Shown: piece after piece, positions 21,955-32,345 of the stretch
Layout of the letters: each line of letters starts with the position of its first letter
How positions within the stretch are numbered: the stretch's first letter is position 1
Source: Sophora flavescens
Lineage: Eukaryota; Streptophyta; Magnoliopsida; Fabales; Fabaceae
NCBI GenBank assembly: GCA_030762895.1
Contig: CM061063.1
Span: forward strand, 218,900,103 to 218,964,102
Length of the DNA stretch: 64,000 nucleotides
Reading direction: 5' to 3'
The notes under the pieces: generated by a model
The model's database searches: none
Told to the model about the DNA's origin: nothing
The model's input: only the letters and a program-made list of their open reading frames with translations
Program-made: the position numbers and the translations under genes

Positions 21955-22593
21955 ATGAAGCTTACTACTACTACCTTGTTTGCCCTCTTCCTTCTTTCTG
22001 CCTTAACCTCACTCCTACCTTCAACCACAGCTCAGACTGTCTTCGACACTGATGGCAATCCAGTTCGCAATGGTGGCACATACTATATCACGACATATCT
22101 CAGGCCAGGTTTCATTGGAATTGGAGCTGGTGGTGGAATAGAACTAGCCAGAACTGGGAATGAAATTTGCCCACTTACTGTAGTGCAATCTCCCACTCTG
22201 TTCTCTACGGGGCTGCCAATAAGAATTTCATCACCACTCAGAATTGGTATTATCAAAGAAAGTATCCGTTTGAATTTATCATTTGCTATTCCACCCTCGT
22301 GTTCCCCAACCCCAAAAGGACAATGGACTATTGTCAAAGGTGAACTAGAAGGACAATTGTCTGTTAAACTTGATGGTTATGAAGATACGGTGCCTGGTTG
22401 GTTTTATATTAAGAAATATCAGACATATTGGGGTGGCCATAAAATTGTCTTTTGTCCTGCTCCTATTGGGGCACTCTGCGCTGATATCGGGATTTATATT
22501 GACAGTGATGGAAACAGGCGTTTAGTTCTGACTCATGAGAACAATCCCTTGGTTGTTCAGTTTGAAATAGCTACTTCATCTGCTGCTGCTTGA
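21955..22593 (+). CDS. Kunitz-type trypsin inhibitor KTI-B, intact
   Basis: 212-residue single-exon gene, the usual length of the family. Residues 1-26 form a signal peptide (hydrophobic LFALFLLSALTSLL, likely cleaved after Ala26 or Gln27), so the product enters the secretory pathway. The Kunitz signature VFDTDGNPV-x5-YYI is at 29-45. Four cysteines (72, 116, 167, 175) match the two disulfides of the family. The reactive loop aligned with soybean trypsin inhibitor reads SSPLRI, placing Arg96 at P1, which predicts inhibition of trypsin-like serine proteases. The C-terminal half has DGYEDTVPGWFYIKKY, KIVFCPAP and DIGIYIDSDGN. Poly(A) signal AATAAA at 22665-22670. It is a paralogue of KTI-A (5920) and of the KTI-C remnant (24645). 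Likely roles are defence against herbivores or regulation of endogenous proteases (family knowledge). Confidence 0.95.
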   Translation: MKLTTTTLFALFLLSALTSLLPSTTAQTVFDTDGNPVRNGGTYYITTYLRPGFIGIGAGGGIELARTGNEICPLTVVQSPTLFSTGLPIRISSPLRIGIIKESIRLNLSFAIPPSCSPTPKGQWTIVKGELEGQLSVKLDGYEDTVPGWFYIKKYQTYWGGHKIVFCPAPIGALCADIGIYIDSDGNRRLVLTHENNPLVVQFEIATSSAAA

Positions 22594-22980
22594 AGCTTTA
22601 ATTAGCTATGAAAATGCTTGTTCTTTCTCCTATTGTGAGTTGGATGTGCATGCTAGATGGTGATAATAAATAAAATGTTTCCAGGCACTTTGTGCTACAA
22701 TAATTAAATAAATGGTTGTGCTTTAAATTATGGGTAATGATATTCTCGTCAAAGTATCTTTAAGATAAAGTAGATCCTTAATTTATTATTTTTATTGTCT
22801 TAAAGGATCATTTTGTCACCCGAACATAGCTTAAGGATCTAGTTTGTCGCAAAAAAAATTGAGGGGTCAATTTGTCACCCAAACCTAACTTAAGGGTCTA
22901 GTTTCTCTCAAAAAAAAAAACTTAAGGGACCAATTTGAACAAAACAAATAACTTAAGGGACCAAAAGTGTAATTTTGCCT
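22594..22980 (+). repeat. KTI-B 3' flank with short tandem repeats
   Basis: The 3' UTR is followed, at about 22800-22975, by units built on ACTTAAGGGTCTAGTTT and GTCACCCAAACC, equivalent to 6765-6945. Confidence 0.8.
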
Positions 22981-24640
22981 ATTTCATTACTTTCATAGAT
23001 GATTGGTCTAGGAAGGTATGGATTTATTTGTTAAGGCACAAGAACCAAGCCTTTAAATGCTCCAAGCAATGGAAAGCACTCATAGAAAATCAAACAGGGA
23101 GACAAATCAAAGTCCTAAGGACAGACAATGGACTTGAGTACTTGAGTGAGGAATTCTCTAAATTTTACAAAGATAATGGGATAGCTAGGCACAAAATAGT
23201 TAGAGTAACTCCTCAACAAAATGGCCTAGCAGAAAGAATGATTATGACCATTTTGGAGAGGGTTAGGTACATATTCAAATCTCAATATATGTTTTCGTGG
23301 CGACGCAAAGTGCAAACAAAGATGCTAACTAATAAACAGGTCACCTTCAGCTGCTATTGGATTGAGAACACCAGAAGAATTGTGGAATGGAAAGGTAGCA
23401 AGCTATGATCATCTCAGGATTTTTGGATGTACCACATACATCCATGTGAATGAAGGAAAGCTTGAGCCTAGACCAAAGAAGGGAATCTTCTTGGGATATC
23501 CAGAAAGGTGTCAAAGGCTATAGAGTATGGCTGACAAGTCCAAATGGAGGTAAAGTTGTGATTAGTAGAGATGTGGTTTTTCAAGAGGAAGCCATGCTTG
23601 AAAAACTGAAAAACACACCTGAATCTACTGATCATATTCGGAACTTAGATCAGACAGTTCAAATTGAGGTGGAGAAACCTGTGTTGAGGCAGACCAAGAC
23701 TGTCATACAGAAACAGATCAAGAAAGTCCTCAACCTGACACAACAACCTCATCCTATAACCTTATTAGAGACAGGGGAAAGGAGACAGGTCAAACCACCT
23801 CGAGAGATATGGCTATGCAAACCTTATAGCATATGCTCTGAGTGTGGAAACCGACTTTGAAGACACATATCTAGTCAACTACAAAGCAAGAATGGCCAGT
23901 GCTGATAAGGACAAGTGGAAAGCTGCCACGGAAGAGGAGATCAGGTCCTTAATGAAAAACAACACATGGAGTCTAGTTTAGAAGCCTACAAATCGAGAAA
24001 GTTGTGGGCTGCAAGTGGATTTTTAAAAAGAAAACCAGAAGTTTCAGGAGTTGAATTGAGCAGATACATGGCTAGGCTTGTGGAAAAAGGCTTCACTCAA
24101 AGAGAGGGGATAGATTTCAATGAAATCTTCTCTCCAATATTGAAGCACACAAGCATAAAAGTCATTTTGGCTCTTGTTACTACTCATGACATGGAACTTG
24201 AACAAATGGATGTGAAGACTGCATTCTTACATGGAAATTTAGATGAAAGGATCTATATGCATCAACTTTGAAGGGTATGAAGTGATGGGGAAGGAACACA
24301 TGGTCTGCTTGCTTAAGAATTCATTGTATGGACTTAAGAAATCTCCAAGGCAATGGTACAAAAGCTTTGACTCTTTTATGATCTCAAACAGCTTTAGAAG
24401 AAATTCATTTGATACTTGTGCTTATCTTAAAAGATCAGAAACAGGAAGCTTCATATATCTTCTACTATATGTAGATGATATGCTAATAGCCAGTTCAGAC
24501 ATGAATGCCATCAACAAGCTCAAGGTTCTTCAAAATTCATAATTTGAGATGAAGAACCTAGGAGATGCAAAGAAGATCTTAGGCATGGAAATTGTCAGAA
24601 GAAGATCTCAAAGGCTACTCTTCCTAAATCAATCAAGCTA
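22981..24640 (+). mobile_element. Ty1/copia pol fragment (integrase and RT)
   Basis: Broken polyprotein with integrase core FIDDWSRKVWIYLLRHK, LRTDNGLEYLSEEF and TPQQNGLAERM (22990-23250). The RT parts are GFTQREGIDFNEIFSPILKH, MDVKTAFLHGNLDE, NSLYGLKKSPRQWYKSF and LLYVDDMLIASSD (24090-24510), then KNLGDAKKILGMEI (to about 24600). It has several frameshifts and a TAA at 24541. gag, protease, RNase H and both LTRs are missing. The left end joins KTI-B 3' flank and the right end joins a KTI 3' remnant. Confidence 0.88.
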
Positions 24641-24644
24641 TCAG

Positions 24645-24880
24645 GCATTTAGTTCTGACTCAGAACAATCCCTTCGTCGTTCAGTTTAAAATAGCTAGTT
24701 CATCTGCTGCATGAAGCATTGGCTATGAAAAAGCTTGTACTTTCTCGTAGATAGATGTGCTAGATGAGAATAAATGCTTTCCACACACTTTGTACAAGAA
24801 CAATTAAATAAAAGGTTATGCTTTATGTTTAAATCATGAGTAATGATACTCTCGTCAAAGTCTCCTGAAATTTATGATCA
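24645..24880 (+). pseudogene. KTI-C: 3' remnant of a third Kunitz inhibitor gene
   Basis: 24652-24712 matches the last coding stretch of KTI-B (TTTAGTTCTGACTCA, GAACAATCCCTT, GTTCAGTTT, GCTACTTCATCTGCTGC equivalents) with small deletions. The following 3' UTR (AATAAATGCTTTCCA, AATTAAATAAA) is also homologous. The rest of the gene is absent and the copia fragment lies upstream. It shows that the locus once held at least three KTI copies. Confidence 0.82.
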
Positions 24881-25346
24881 AACGTGTGACTAAAGACCAA
24901 TTTTGTATTCAAGATTACTGATCCATATAGTATCCCCCATAAACGATCAATATGTATAGTTCACAGCCAACACCTCAGGCAGTAATCCTCCATGTGGTAT
25001 CCCAACATAGGCAATTAATACCAAACAATCTATAGAATTTAACTGAGTAACGGTTTTGCCAACATGAAAAATCAGAGAAATATTGATGCTTGACAACGCC
25101 TTACTCTGGATGAAGTTGACTCTTCATGATTAGTATGATCAAATAGAAGACTCGACCAAATTCAATATGAAACTACCATACCCGCACATAATAAATTCAA
25201 AAATTCATTGGAAGTTCATGTTAAAATAAATAAGGTCCTTATTGAAAATTAAGAATCGCTTTCTTCCAAATAAAGGAAAACTCACACAAAAGATGTACTA
25301 TGCGTTTTCTTTCAAAATCACACAGCTCTTTGTACCAGAATTTTGA
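24881..25346. other. Spacer between the KTI-C remnant and ELP6
   Basis: Non-coding. The part next to 25346 would be the ELP6 3' UTR on the - strand. No clear poly(A) signal was assigned. Confidence 0.5.
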
Positions 25347-28300
25347 TCAGCCCATGGTCTTTGTGCCAGGATAGAAGTACTCAGTGCTACTTTCCTTGAT
25401 CTTGAAGTGAAAATTGTGAATCTTAATGGATGAAATTCCATGATGATGTGTATCCTTATCTAACACCATCAACTGCAAAGGGAAAAAAAATCCCCAAAAT
25501 CAGCGCAAACAGATGCATTTGCAGTGCGCCACTACAACAACATAATTAATAATTGGGAAGGTATACAATAATGATTTTTTTTCTACTTTCTCTCTTTATT
25601 TTGTAAGCATTAAAAGCCTTATCACTGATGATAAATCATAAATAATTTGTGGGGATTAAAATGGGAAGCTGGAAGAATGGAATGCAGGCCCAAACATGAT
25701 CAAGAAGAAACTATCACTTCTAAAGGACTACAGATCAACTGATCAACTGTGTTATACAAGTGCTCTACTGTGTTTTGAAGCTACCTTAGGCCCATGAAGC
25801 AATTAGAACAAATTTGAGCTAGCACTGGCAAGGAAAGACAAAAATCAAGACAACTTTCCTCAGTCATTGGAATGTAATACAGACTGAATGACCATGAAAT
25901 ACTAGCAGCAACCCTCGGAGGATTGGAGCTCCTTATATATGGACCAGAAATTTACGTATCAAGAAGAGAATAGAAAGACCAAAATGAAAAACAGACTACT
26001 TATATAGCAAAGTCTTCTAAAAAGAGTACCTTCATGTATTCCTATCCTATTTAATCAACAGAATGAAATAATGTGAAATGCCAGTTTTGTCATAGGCTAA
26101 GACCTACTAATAATGGAAAGATAGGAACTGCTGGTTTTCTTCTACATGGGTGTCAAACTCTACCAAATGAAAGTCAAAGAGAGGTTGTTCTCGGTTAGAA
26201 GATTACCTTACTCCATCAACTTTATAAATAGGTGAAGTATGAACTTACTATGTACAATGATACAAGCATACAACTGTACCTGTCCATGCACATCCTTTGC
26301 CAAACCAGTGGCCAATGGTTCAGCATTGACCAGAATATCTGCAAGGTACTCCACCTCTAAGATAAAGGAACGCCTCTCTCCATTGGAATAAATATCCTTA
26401 TGGTCAAGTGCAACAAATGCACAGCCCTGTGACCGGAATCAGAGAAATAAAGAACAAAAAACATTGAAACTGATTTCAGAAACAGTCAAACTAGTATTAT
26501 CTTACATATTCTGATGTCAGCGTATGGCAATAATGCAGGAAATCTAAAACATCATTTGAAGAGCCATTAGCAGCAACTTCTAGCAAAGAGATATCATCCA
26601 TCATGATAGTGACAAACTTCCTGTTGTCTGGGTGTAATGTGCTGATCACTCTTTCCACTTTCTCAAATATAGCAGCAAGCCCATCATGATTGGGTTTTCC
26701 TTCATCTAGTCATCAATAGCAATGATATAACTCAGCCATGTATACAATACATCAGAGACAATATAAATATCGTAATTTCCTTACTGCCCCTAGGGTAAGA
26801 TAAATTATTGCAAAATATCTAATCATAAAAGGGGGACAGAGTCCAGGTTGTGCTTTAAGCACAAAACAATTGAAAAAATTAGTAAGTATAGAATGCATGG
26901 TTCTAACTTGTGTATTGCATCACCTAATGAGGCCGCAATGTTGCGGTTGCGGTCAGTGGTCACTGCCTCAACCGCGTCACTCTGCATTGCCAGCATAGTT
27001 CCATATCACAAGAAAAGACTGCAATGAGACAATGATGCATGCACCCACATCTAAAATGCGTTATGGCCCTACAAGGTCGCCATGGACTGAAATATGTTTT
27101 AAAACCAATCTTCAGCTAAAAAACAATTCCTGTTGCAATTGCTGCAATCCGCATCTCAGTGACCGCAATGCCTGCAATCGCAGAAGCCACAACCTCATTC
27201 GCAGTCATCATCATAACCGTAATTTAAAACTATGATGATATGTCATATTTACATAACCTAAATGGTATGACTTGCGCTAGACATTAGGGTTATTTCTAAT
27301 AGCTTTTTGACCCTATAGACATTATGGCTCCAAACTTGAAAGGTTTCAAAGTTAGGGAACGACACGAACTTAATTTATGGATTCATTTTGGGATATTCTT
27401 TTCAAGGTATACCATCAGTGGATCATTGGATCCTTGGTTTCTTTCTTTAACCTTGCTTTGATATAGTTGACTTTGCTTTGGTCTCCTATTATCATTTTCA
27501 GCGGATTTCCCTTTTTTCCTTCTCTTGTTGTCTTTTAGATGGAATTATTCTCCTAAAGAGACCATGTGCTAAGCACCTCAGAGGCCTGCTGCAGCAAAAA
27601 GGGGGCAAGTTATAAATTATAATTAAATGTTGGTTAGCTGTTTGGGCTATGATAGGAACCTGATTTAAGAGAAGCCAAAAACTGTATTACTAATTGAAAA
27701 GGTAAGAACTATTACAGAAGAAACTCCCTGTAATCCCAGAGCAAAAGCTCTTCAGAGAAGAAAAGGTTTTTTCTCTGCCCAAGTCAGAGTATACACTCTA
27801 GACTCCCAATTCCAAAATACAAATTCTGCATGCCTTTCCTTCTCCCCTCCCTGTAACACTAAGTCCTCATTCATGTTTTGATATATGACAAACAAAGTGT
27901 ATTTTGCATAAGATTTTTGATTTTGACTATGTACTTATTACGTGTTAAGTTGCATGCAAGATCACTCATGAAAAAGAAAATTCAAGGATAAAACAAGCTG
28001 ACGTCCAATGAACTAGCAAAAAAAGAAAGCTGGCGTCCACTAAAAGTAACAAGCAGCTCACGTCCACTGAAGTAACAAGAGCTCGTCTACTGAACTACAA
28101 TATGGAGCTCAACCACCAAATGGAGCTCGTCTGCTGATGTGGCACATATAGCTCGTCTACTGAAGTACCACATGGAGCTCGTCCACTGAAAGTAACAGAA
28201 GCGCGCGTCTACTAAAGTAACAAGAAGCGCTCGTCTGCTGATGTGGCACATGGAGCTCGTCTACTAAGGTTACGCTCTTTTGACTTACTAAGATCTTAAT

Positions 28301-29320
28301 GAGAAGCTCCGTCCACAGACATGGCATATAAAGCTCGTCTACCAGTTGGAGCACGTCCAATTACCTTGTGTTAGTACTCCCGTCTGCTGACGTGGTAGAT
28401 GGACTCGGCTATTTTTTTTCTCTTCAAATAAGACTCGGCTATTCTTTCAGATGGAAACGGTTATTTTCAAGAAGGACGCAAACTCTACAAGAACCAATAG
28501 AATCTTATTTCAAGAACAAGAATCAAGAAAACAGATTTTGTTAAATCAGATCCAAATCTGTTTTAATTGATCCCAACGATTATAATTTGTTTTATATATA
28601 AAGAGGGATCAAAAGGAACATTGAAATATAAAAGAAATAGAAAGAAGAAGAACAACCACCTTACTGATTCTGAAAAGTGAGAATACGAAAGATTCAAGAG
28701 CTTCCAAAAAGTGCTTCGTCGTTGAGAGAAAAGTGTGATATTACTTAGAACTTCAATTTGTATAATCAGACTTTTAGAGTCTTTCTTCTACTCAATTCTT
28801 TCTGTGAATTAGTGTGATTAAGAGAGGGTATCTCTTAGGATTGAACAAGGATAGAAGGGATCCTTGGGTATAAAAAAGCAAGTGTGCTTTTGGGTGAATT
28901 CTTGAGCAAGGAGGTTATTCTTGTGTTGCTGTAATTGGAATTTTGTAATTGTTGATTATAGTGGAGAAAACCACAAAGGTGTGGGACTGAATGTAGGCTT
29001 ACCAGAGGAGGTAGCCGAACCAAAATAAATCGGTTTGCGTGTTCTTCTCATCTCTAACTCCATATACTTGTTATATGCACTTGTGTTTTGTGAATGAGTT
29101 TTAAGAATGCTTGTTAACTTGAATCTTTGATCTACAATCTGTGTTAAACTTGTTGCTATTTCCCACCTAAGGTGATCCTAAGTGGGCTTGTACATTTGTC
29201 CTGTGGTAGGTCCTTGTTACAGGATTGTCATCGGGACACTATCAGGCTAAGAATTTTAATGTTCATGTTACTGTAGCACCAATATATTTTTATGCTACTG
29301 TATCATGGATACTGTAGCAA

Positions 29321-29359
<39 letters not shown>

Positions 29360-31372
29360 TGAATTATAAGCCAAGATAAGACCCGATTAGACTAGACATT
29401 AATCAAAGCTTGGTACAGAAAATAGGAATTGGAAAAGTACTCTTGAACCTCTTGGATGCTAATGTGAACTACCAAAATTAGACCAGTGGCATAAGCCCTA
29501 TAACACTATTCTTGAGATCAAAGACTTCTTCAAAAATCAAAATAGATTTTATCTTCCAAAGAGCCTGAGATTTCTCGGACAAGTGATGCTAAATAAGCCA
29601 TCCTAGATAATAGAGAATCACATAAGGAATACTATTTTCCTTCAATACACACTCTTTTATGATGACATGCACTAATTTTCTTTTTTAAAGGAAACTTCCA
29701 TACAAAAGAATAAAACATAAAACCTACAGACAGAATAGAGGTGGCAAGGATTGAACAATCATTGTGTTTACTCAATGTCTGACTAAACTTTTTTGTATTT
29801 TTGTTGACCACAGGGTTTTGTTTGCACACAAATTGAAGGAGTTGTTGTGGATAGTGGATACTATTTAGCAGGGTTTAGATTTGGAAGCAAAAACAAGCAA
29901 ACAATTTGCAGTTCTTTGCTGTATGTGGTTGGAAAGGGCTGGACAAAGTTTTAAGAAGAAACATGTGCCCTCCCTTTGACTTTCCAACATATTTGGTCGT
30001 GGAGGAATGCAATATTTCTAATAAGAGATCAAAGCGCTACCTTGTATTCATGTTTTCTGATGAGAATTTTATGTTTTCCACTGGTAGCAAAAATACTCAG
30101 CAAATATAGTTTCTGCTCTAAATTTAATACATAGTACACTAAAACAATTAAATACTAATTATCTCAACGCATCGGTTCTTACATCATGGAATTTCATCAA
30201 ACAAATGGTCACACAACAAGGTATAATGAAGCTAAAAGAACCAAACATCAATACCTGATTTTCTCACCTGGACACTGCAACATAAGCATGTCAATGAAAA
30301 AGAATCTACCATTATCCCTTTGAGCAGCTAAGTTGCAACCCTACCACAGCCACAGGCACATGTGAAGATTGCCAAATACCGTCCATCAATAAAAAACTAA
30401 AATAAAAAACAAATTATAATATAATACAGAATAATCTGACAAACAACTGACTGGAATGTAATGGAAACAAACTTTGAGGTAGAGAAAAATTATAGAACAT
30501 GGGTGATAGAAAATCTATCCTAGTGCCTTCCGCACTCTTGTCTTTAAAGACACTGGTGTCTAACAGAATTACAAACAGCATAAGTAATTAAGTACTATGA
30601 TATTTGGTCAGTTTAATATCTAGTATCTACCATCTATTAACAATAGTTCAGAGAAAAAAAACTAATTACAGTATAACACAAGCATGACACTGACATCCAT
30701 TTGAACAAAAAGAATGGTATGGTGTTTAGTTTGGTTTTTGTTTTTATTTAGCTGATATATTTTCATTAATAATTAAAAAAATGGCACTCCGCTTTCAATT
30801 TGTCAGTGTTTCAAAGTTTGTAAAGGATATAATGAAAACGACACTTTCTTGCTTTTACCCTTTCTCGTCCCCCATTTCCTTTATAGAACTTTAAACACAG
30901 GAAACCGAATAAAAAGACATCTTTGTAATTATTAATAAAAACATGCTAACTGAGAATGAAAGTAGTAAACAAACCAAACACTAATATAACAATTGAATTA
31001 AAACCCACAAGTAAAAATAACAAATCAAACATTTTGATCAATAAACAAGATACACAGTTCATAAAACTTAAAAACCCAGATGCAATAAAAACAGCAAAGA
31101 TAAATGCATAAAGAGAGAGAGAGAGAGTTAAATACAAGCTTTCTAAGAATGCGGTCATAATGGGAAAAAGGGTGAGAGAAGGCAAGGTAGACAACACAAG
31201 AAAAAGGGTGAGAAGAGAGGGAGCGCTTGATGATGTGGTGAAGGACAAAAGCACCGCTTGTGTCAACACAGTCCTCCACAAGCACGAAGCGACCGCATAG
31301 AGGCCATGGCCTGTCCTTATTGTTGTGAAGGCCAAGTGCTTCATCCAGCAGGTTCAAATCTTTGTGCTCCAT
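25347..31372 (-). CDS. ELP6: Elongator complex protein 6 (ELP6), five exons, intact
   Basis: Joining exons 31136-31372, 30268-30340, 26506-26705, 26280-26426 and 25347-25472 gives 260 codons and a TGA, close to the length known for plant ELP6. All introns are GT-AG and phases agree (79 codons; 24 codons plus 1 base; 2 bases plus 66 codons; 49 codons; 41 codons plus stop). Family-typical stretches are PWPLCGRFVLVEDCVDTSGA (23-42), FSHYDRILRKL (69-79), GCNLAAQRDNGRFFFIDMLM (80-99), VTIMMDDISLLEVAANGS (135-152), VLDFLHYCHTL, LDHKDIYSNGER, NAEPLATGLAKDVHGQ (204-219) and FHFKIKESSTEYFYPG (240-255). ELP6 is a RecA-fold protein without Walker motifs. With Elp4 and Elp5 it forms the ring that binds tRNA and supports wobble-uridine modification by the Elp3-containing core. 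Intron 2 is 3.56 kb because of repeats. The start is the first ATG of the frame. Identification rests on recalled family motifs. Confidence 0.93.
26896..27240. repeat. MITE-like element with GCAATCGC/GCGGTTGC motifs in ELP6 intron 2
   Basis: A GC-richer block with many TTGCGGTTGCGG, CTGCAATC and CGCAATGCC motifs. The ends CATGGTTCTAACTTG and the complement of AATTTAAAACTATG are weakly inverted. It is probably a small non-coding DNA element. The boundaries are uncertain and no target duplication could be fixed. Confidence 0.4.
27435..27690. other. ELP6 intron 2 segment duplicated at 7088-7340
   Basis: Intronic DNA with a direct-repeat copy downstream of KTI-A. The shared orientation relative to KTI shows it belongs to the same duplication event. 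Confidence 0.82.
27852..29158 (+). mobile_element. Truncated Ty1/copia LTR in ELP6 intron 2
   Basis: Begins TGTAACACTAAGTCCTCATTC and matches the reverse complement of the solo LTR at 2656-4187 through GATCTACAATCTGTGTTAAA. The terminal 170 bp or so are missing. It includes the same GACGAGCT-type tandem repeats (about 28010-28400). It lies antisense to ELP6 transcription. Confidence 0.82.
29325..29487. other. (TTA)n microsatellite and distal duplicated ELP6 intron segment
   Basis: TTA repeats at 29325-29356 run into GAATTATAAGCC, with no LINE between them, unlike 7388-9578. 29354-29487 matches 9578-9712. Confidence 0.85.
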
Positions 31373-32345
31373 CTTTCTTCTTTTGCTTCTGGTTCCTCTG
31401 CAACTTAAACAATGGAAAAAGATGTCGGTTGATCATGTTCAGATCCAGCTGGGTCCAGTCCAACCCAAACTAACAAGGTACGTTTAATCAACAATTAGAG
31501 CTATAAAAAAAGCCCAACTCACCCCACTCAACCCTACCCCATGTGGGCTAGGTCTAAAAAGCCCACAAGACCAAGTGGGGCTGGCAGGGGCAGGGCTAGC
31601 ACACTACATTAAAACTAAAAAATAACTTTGACCTACCTATTAAATGAGCTAGCCGTAACCCACCCCATGAGCAAGCCAACTAAATTTTTTAATTATCACG
31701 AGCATGGAATTCTTACAAGGAAAAAAAAGACAACATAAAAGCAATCGAGTTTTCTGTCTAAGAAGTAAGAAGCGGGGGTCGTTAATTTCCACTAAACAAA
31801 CAATTATGCTCACATGAGAAACATTACATTGTGCATTATGCATGCCAATCAAAATTTATAATCAAAGTGAACAGTCCCTTTATGCTTAAACGGCACTGTG
31901 TATGGTCTAAAAATCTGACAGCTCCAAAGTTTTACTTGGACATTAAGTTAGGTACAAAATCTTGTTCCAAGTTCCAGTTTGAATATGATGATACTCAATG
32001 AAAATTCACCAATAAAATGCATGTAGCTATTTGTATCTGTGAGATAGCAGCCCACCCAGCACCCAAAAGAAATGTGGCAAATTCCTGTAGGGACATATAA
32101 TGGTTTTGATATATGGCTTGGAACTCATGACAAAAAAGTTGAAGGGTTGATAAGCACAACAGCTGCCCAGAAAAGAAAACATCGTTACTGCACTGTACAG
32201 AAACACAGGACTTGAGAAAGAGTTTCTCATAGTTACATGTATTAATGTAATACAAACTAGAAACTGTTGAAGTGACGAAAAATGTCAAGCTAAACAATGA
32301 TAGGGCCCTAATAGATATAAAAGGACCATTAGACACCAACTATAT
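31373..32345 (-). promoter_or_regulatory. ELP6 upstream region
   Basis: Sequence 5' of the ELP6 start codon on the - strand. A pyrimidine-rich stretch lies just upstream of the ATG (antisense of 31373-31395). A GC-richer, repeat-like patch with CCCAC/GTGGG motifs is at about 31505-31680. No definite TATA box was assigned. An open frame at 31995-32339 on the - strand has no family features. Confidence 0.5.
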
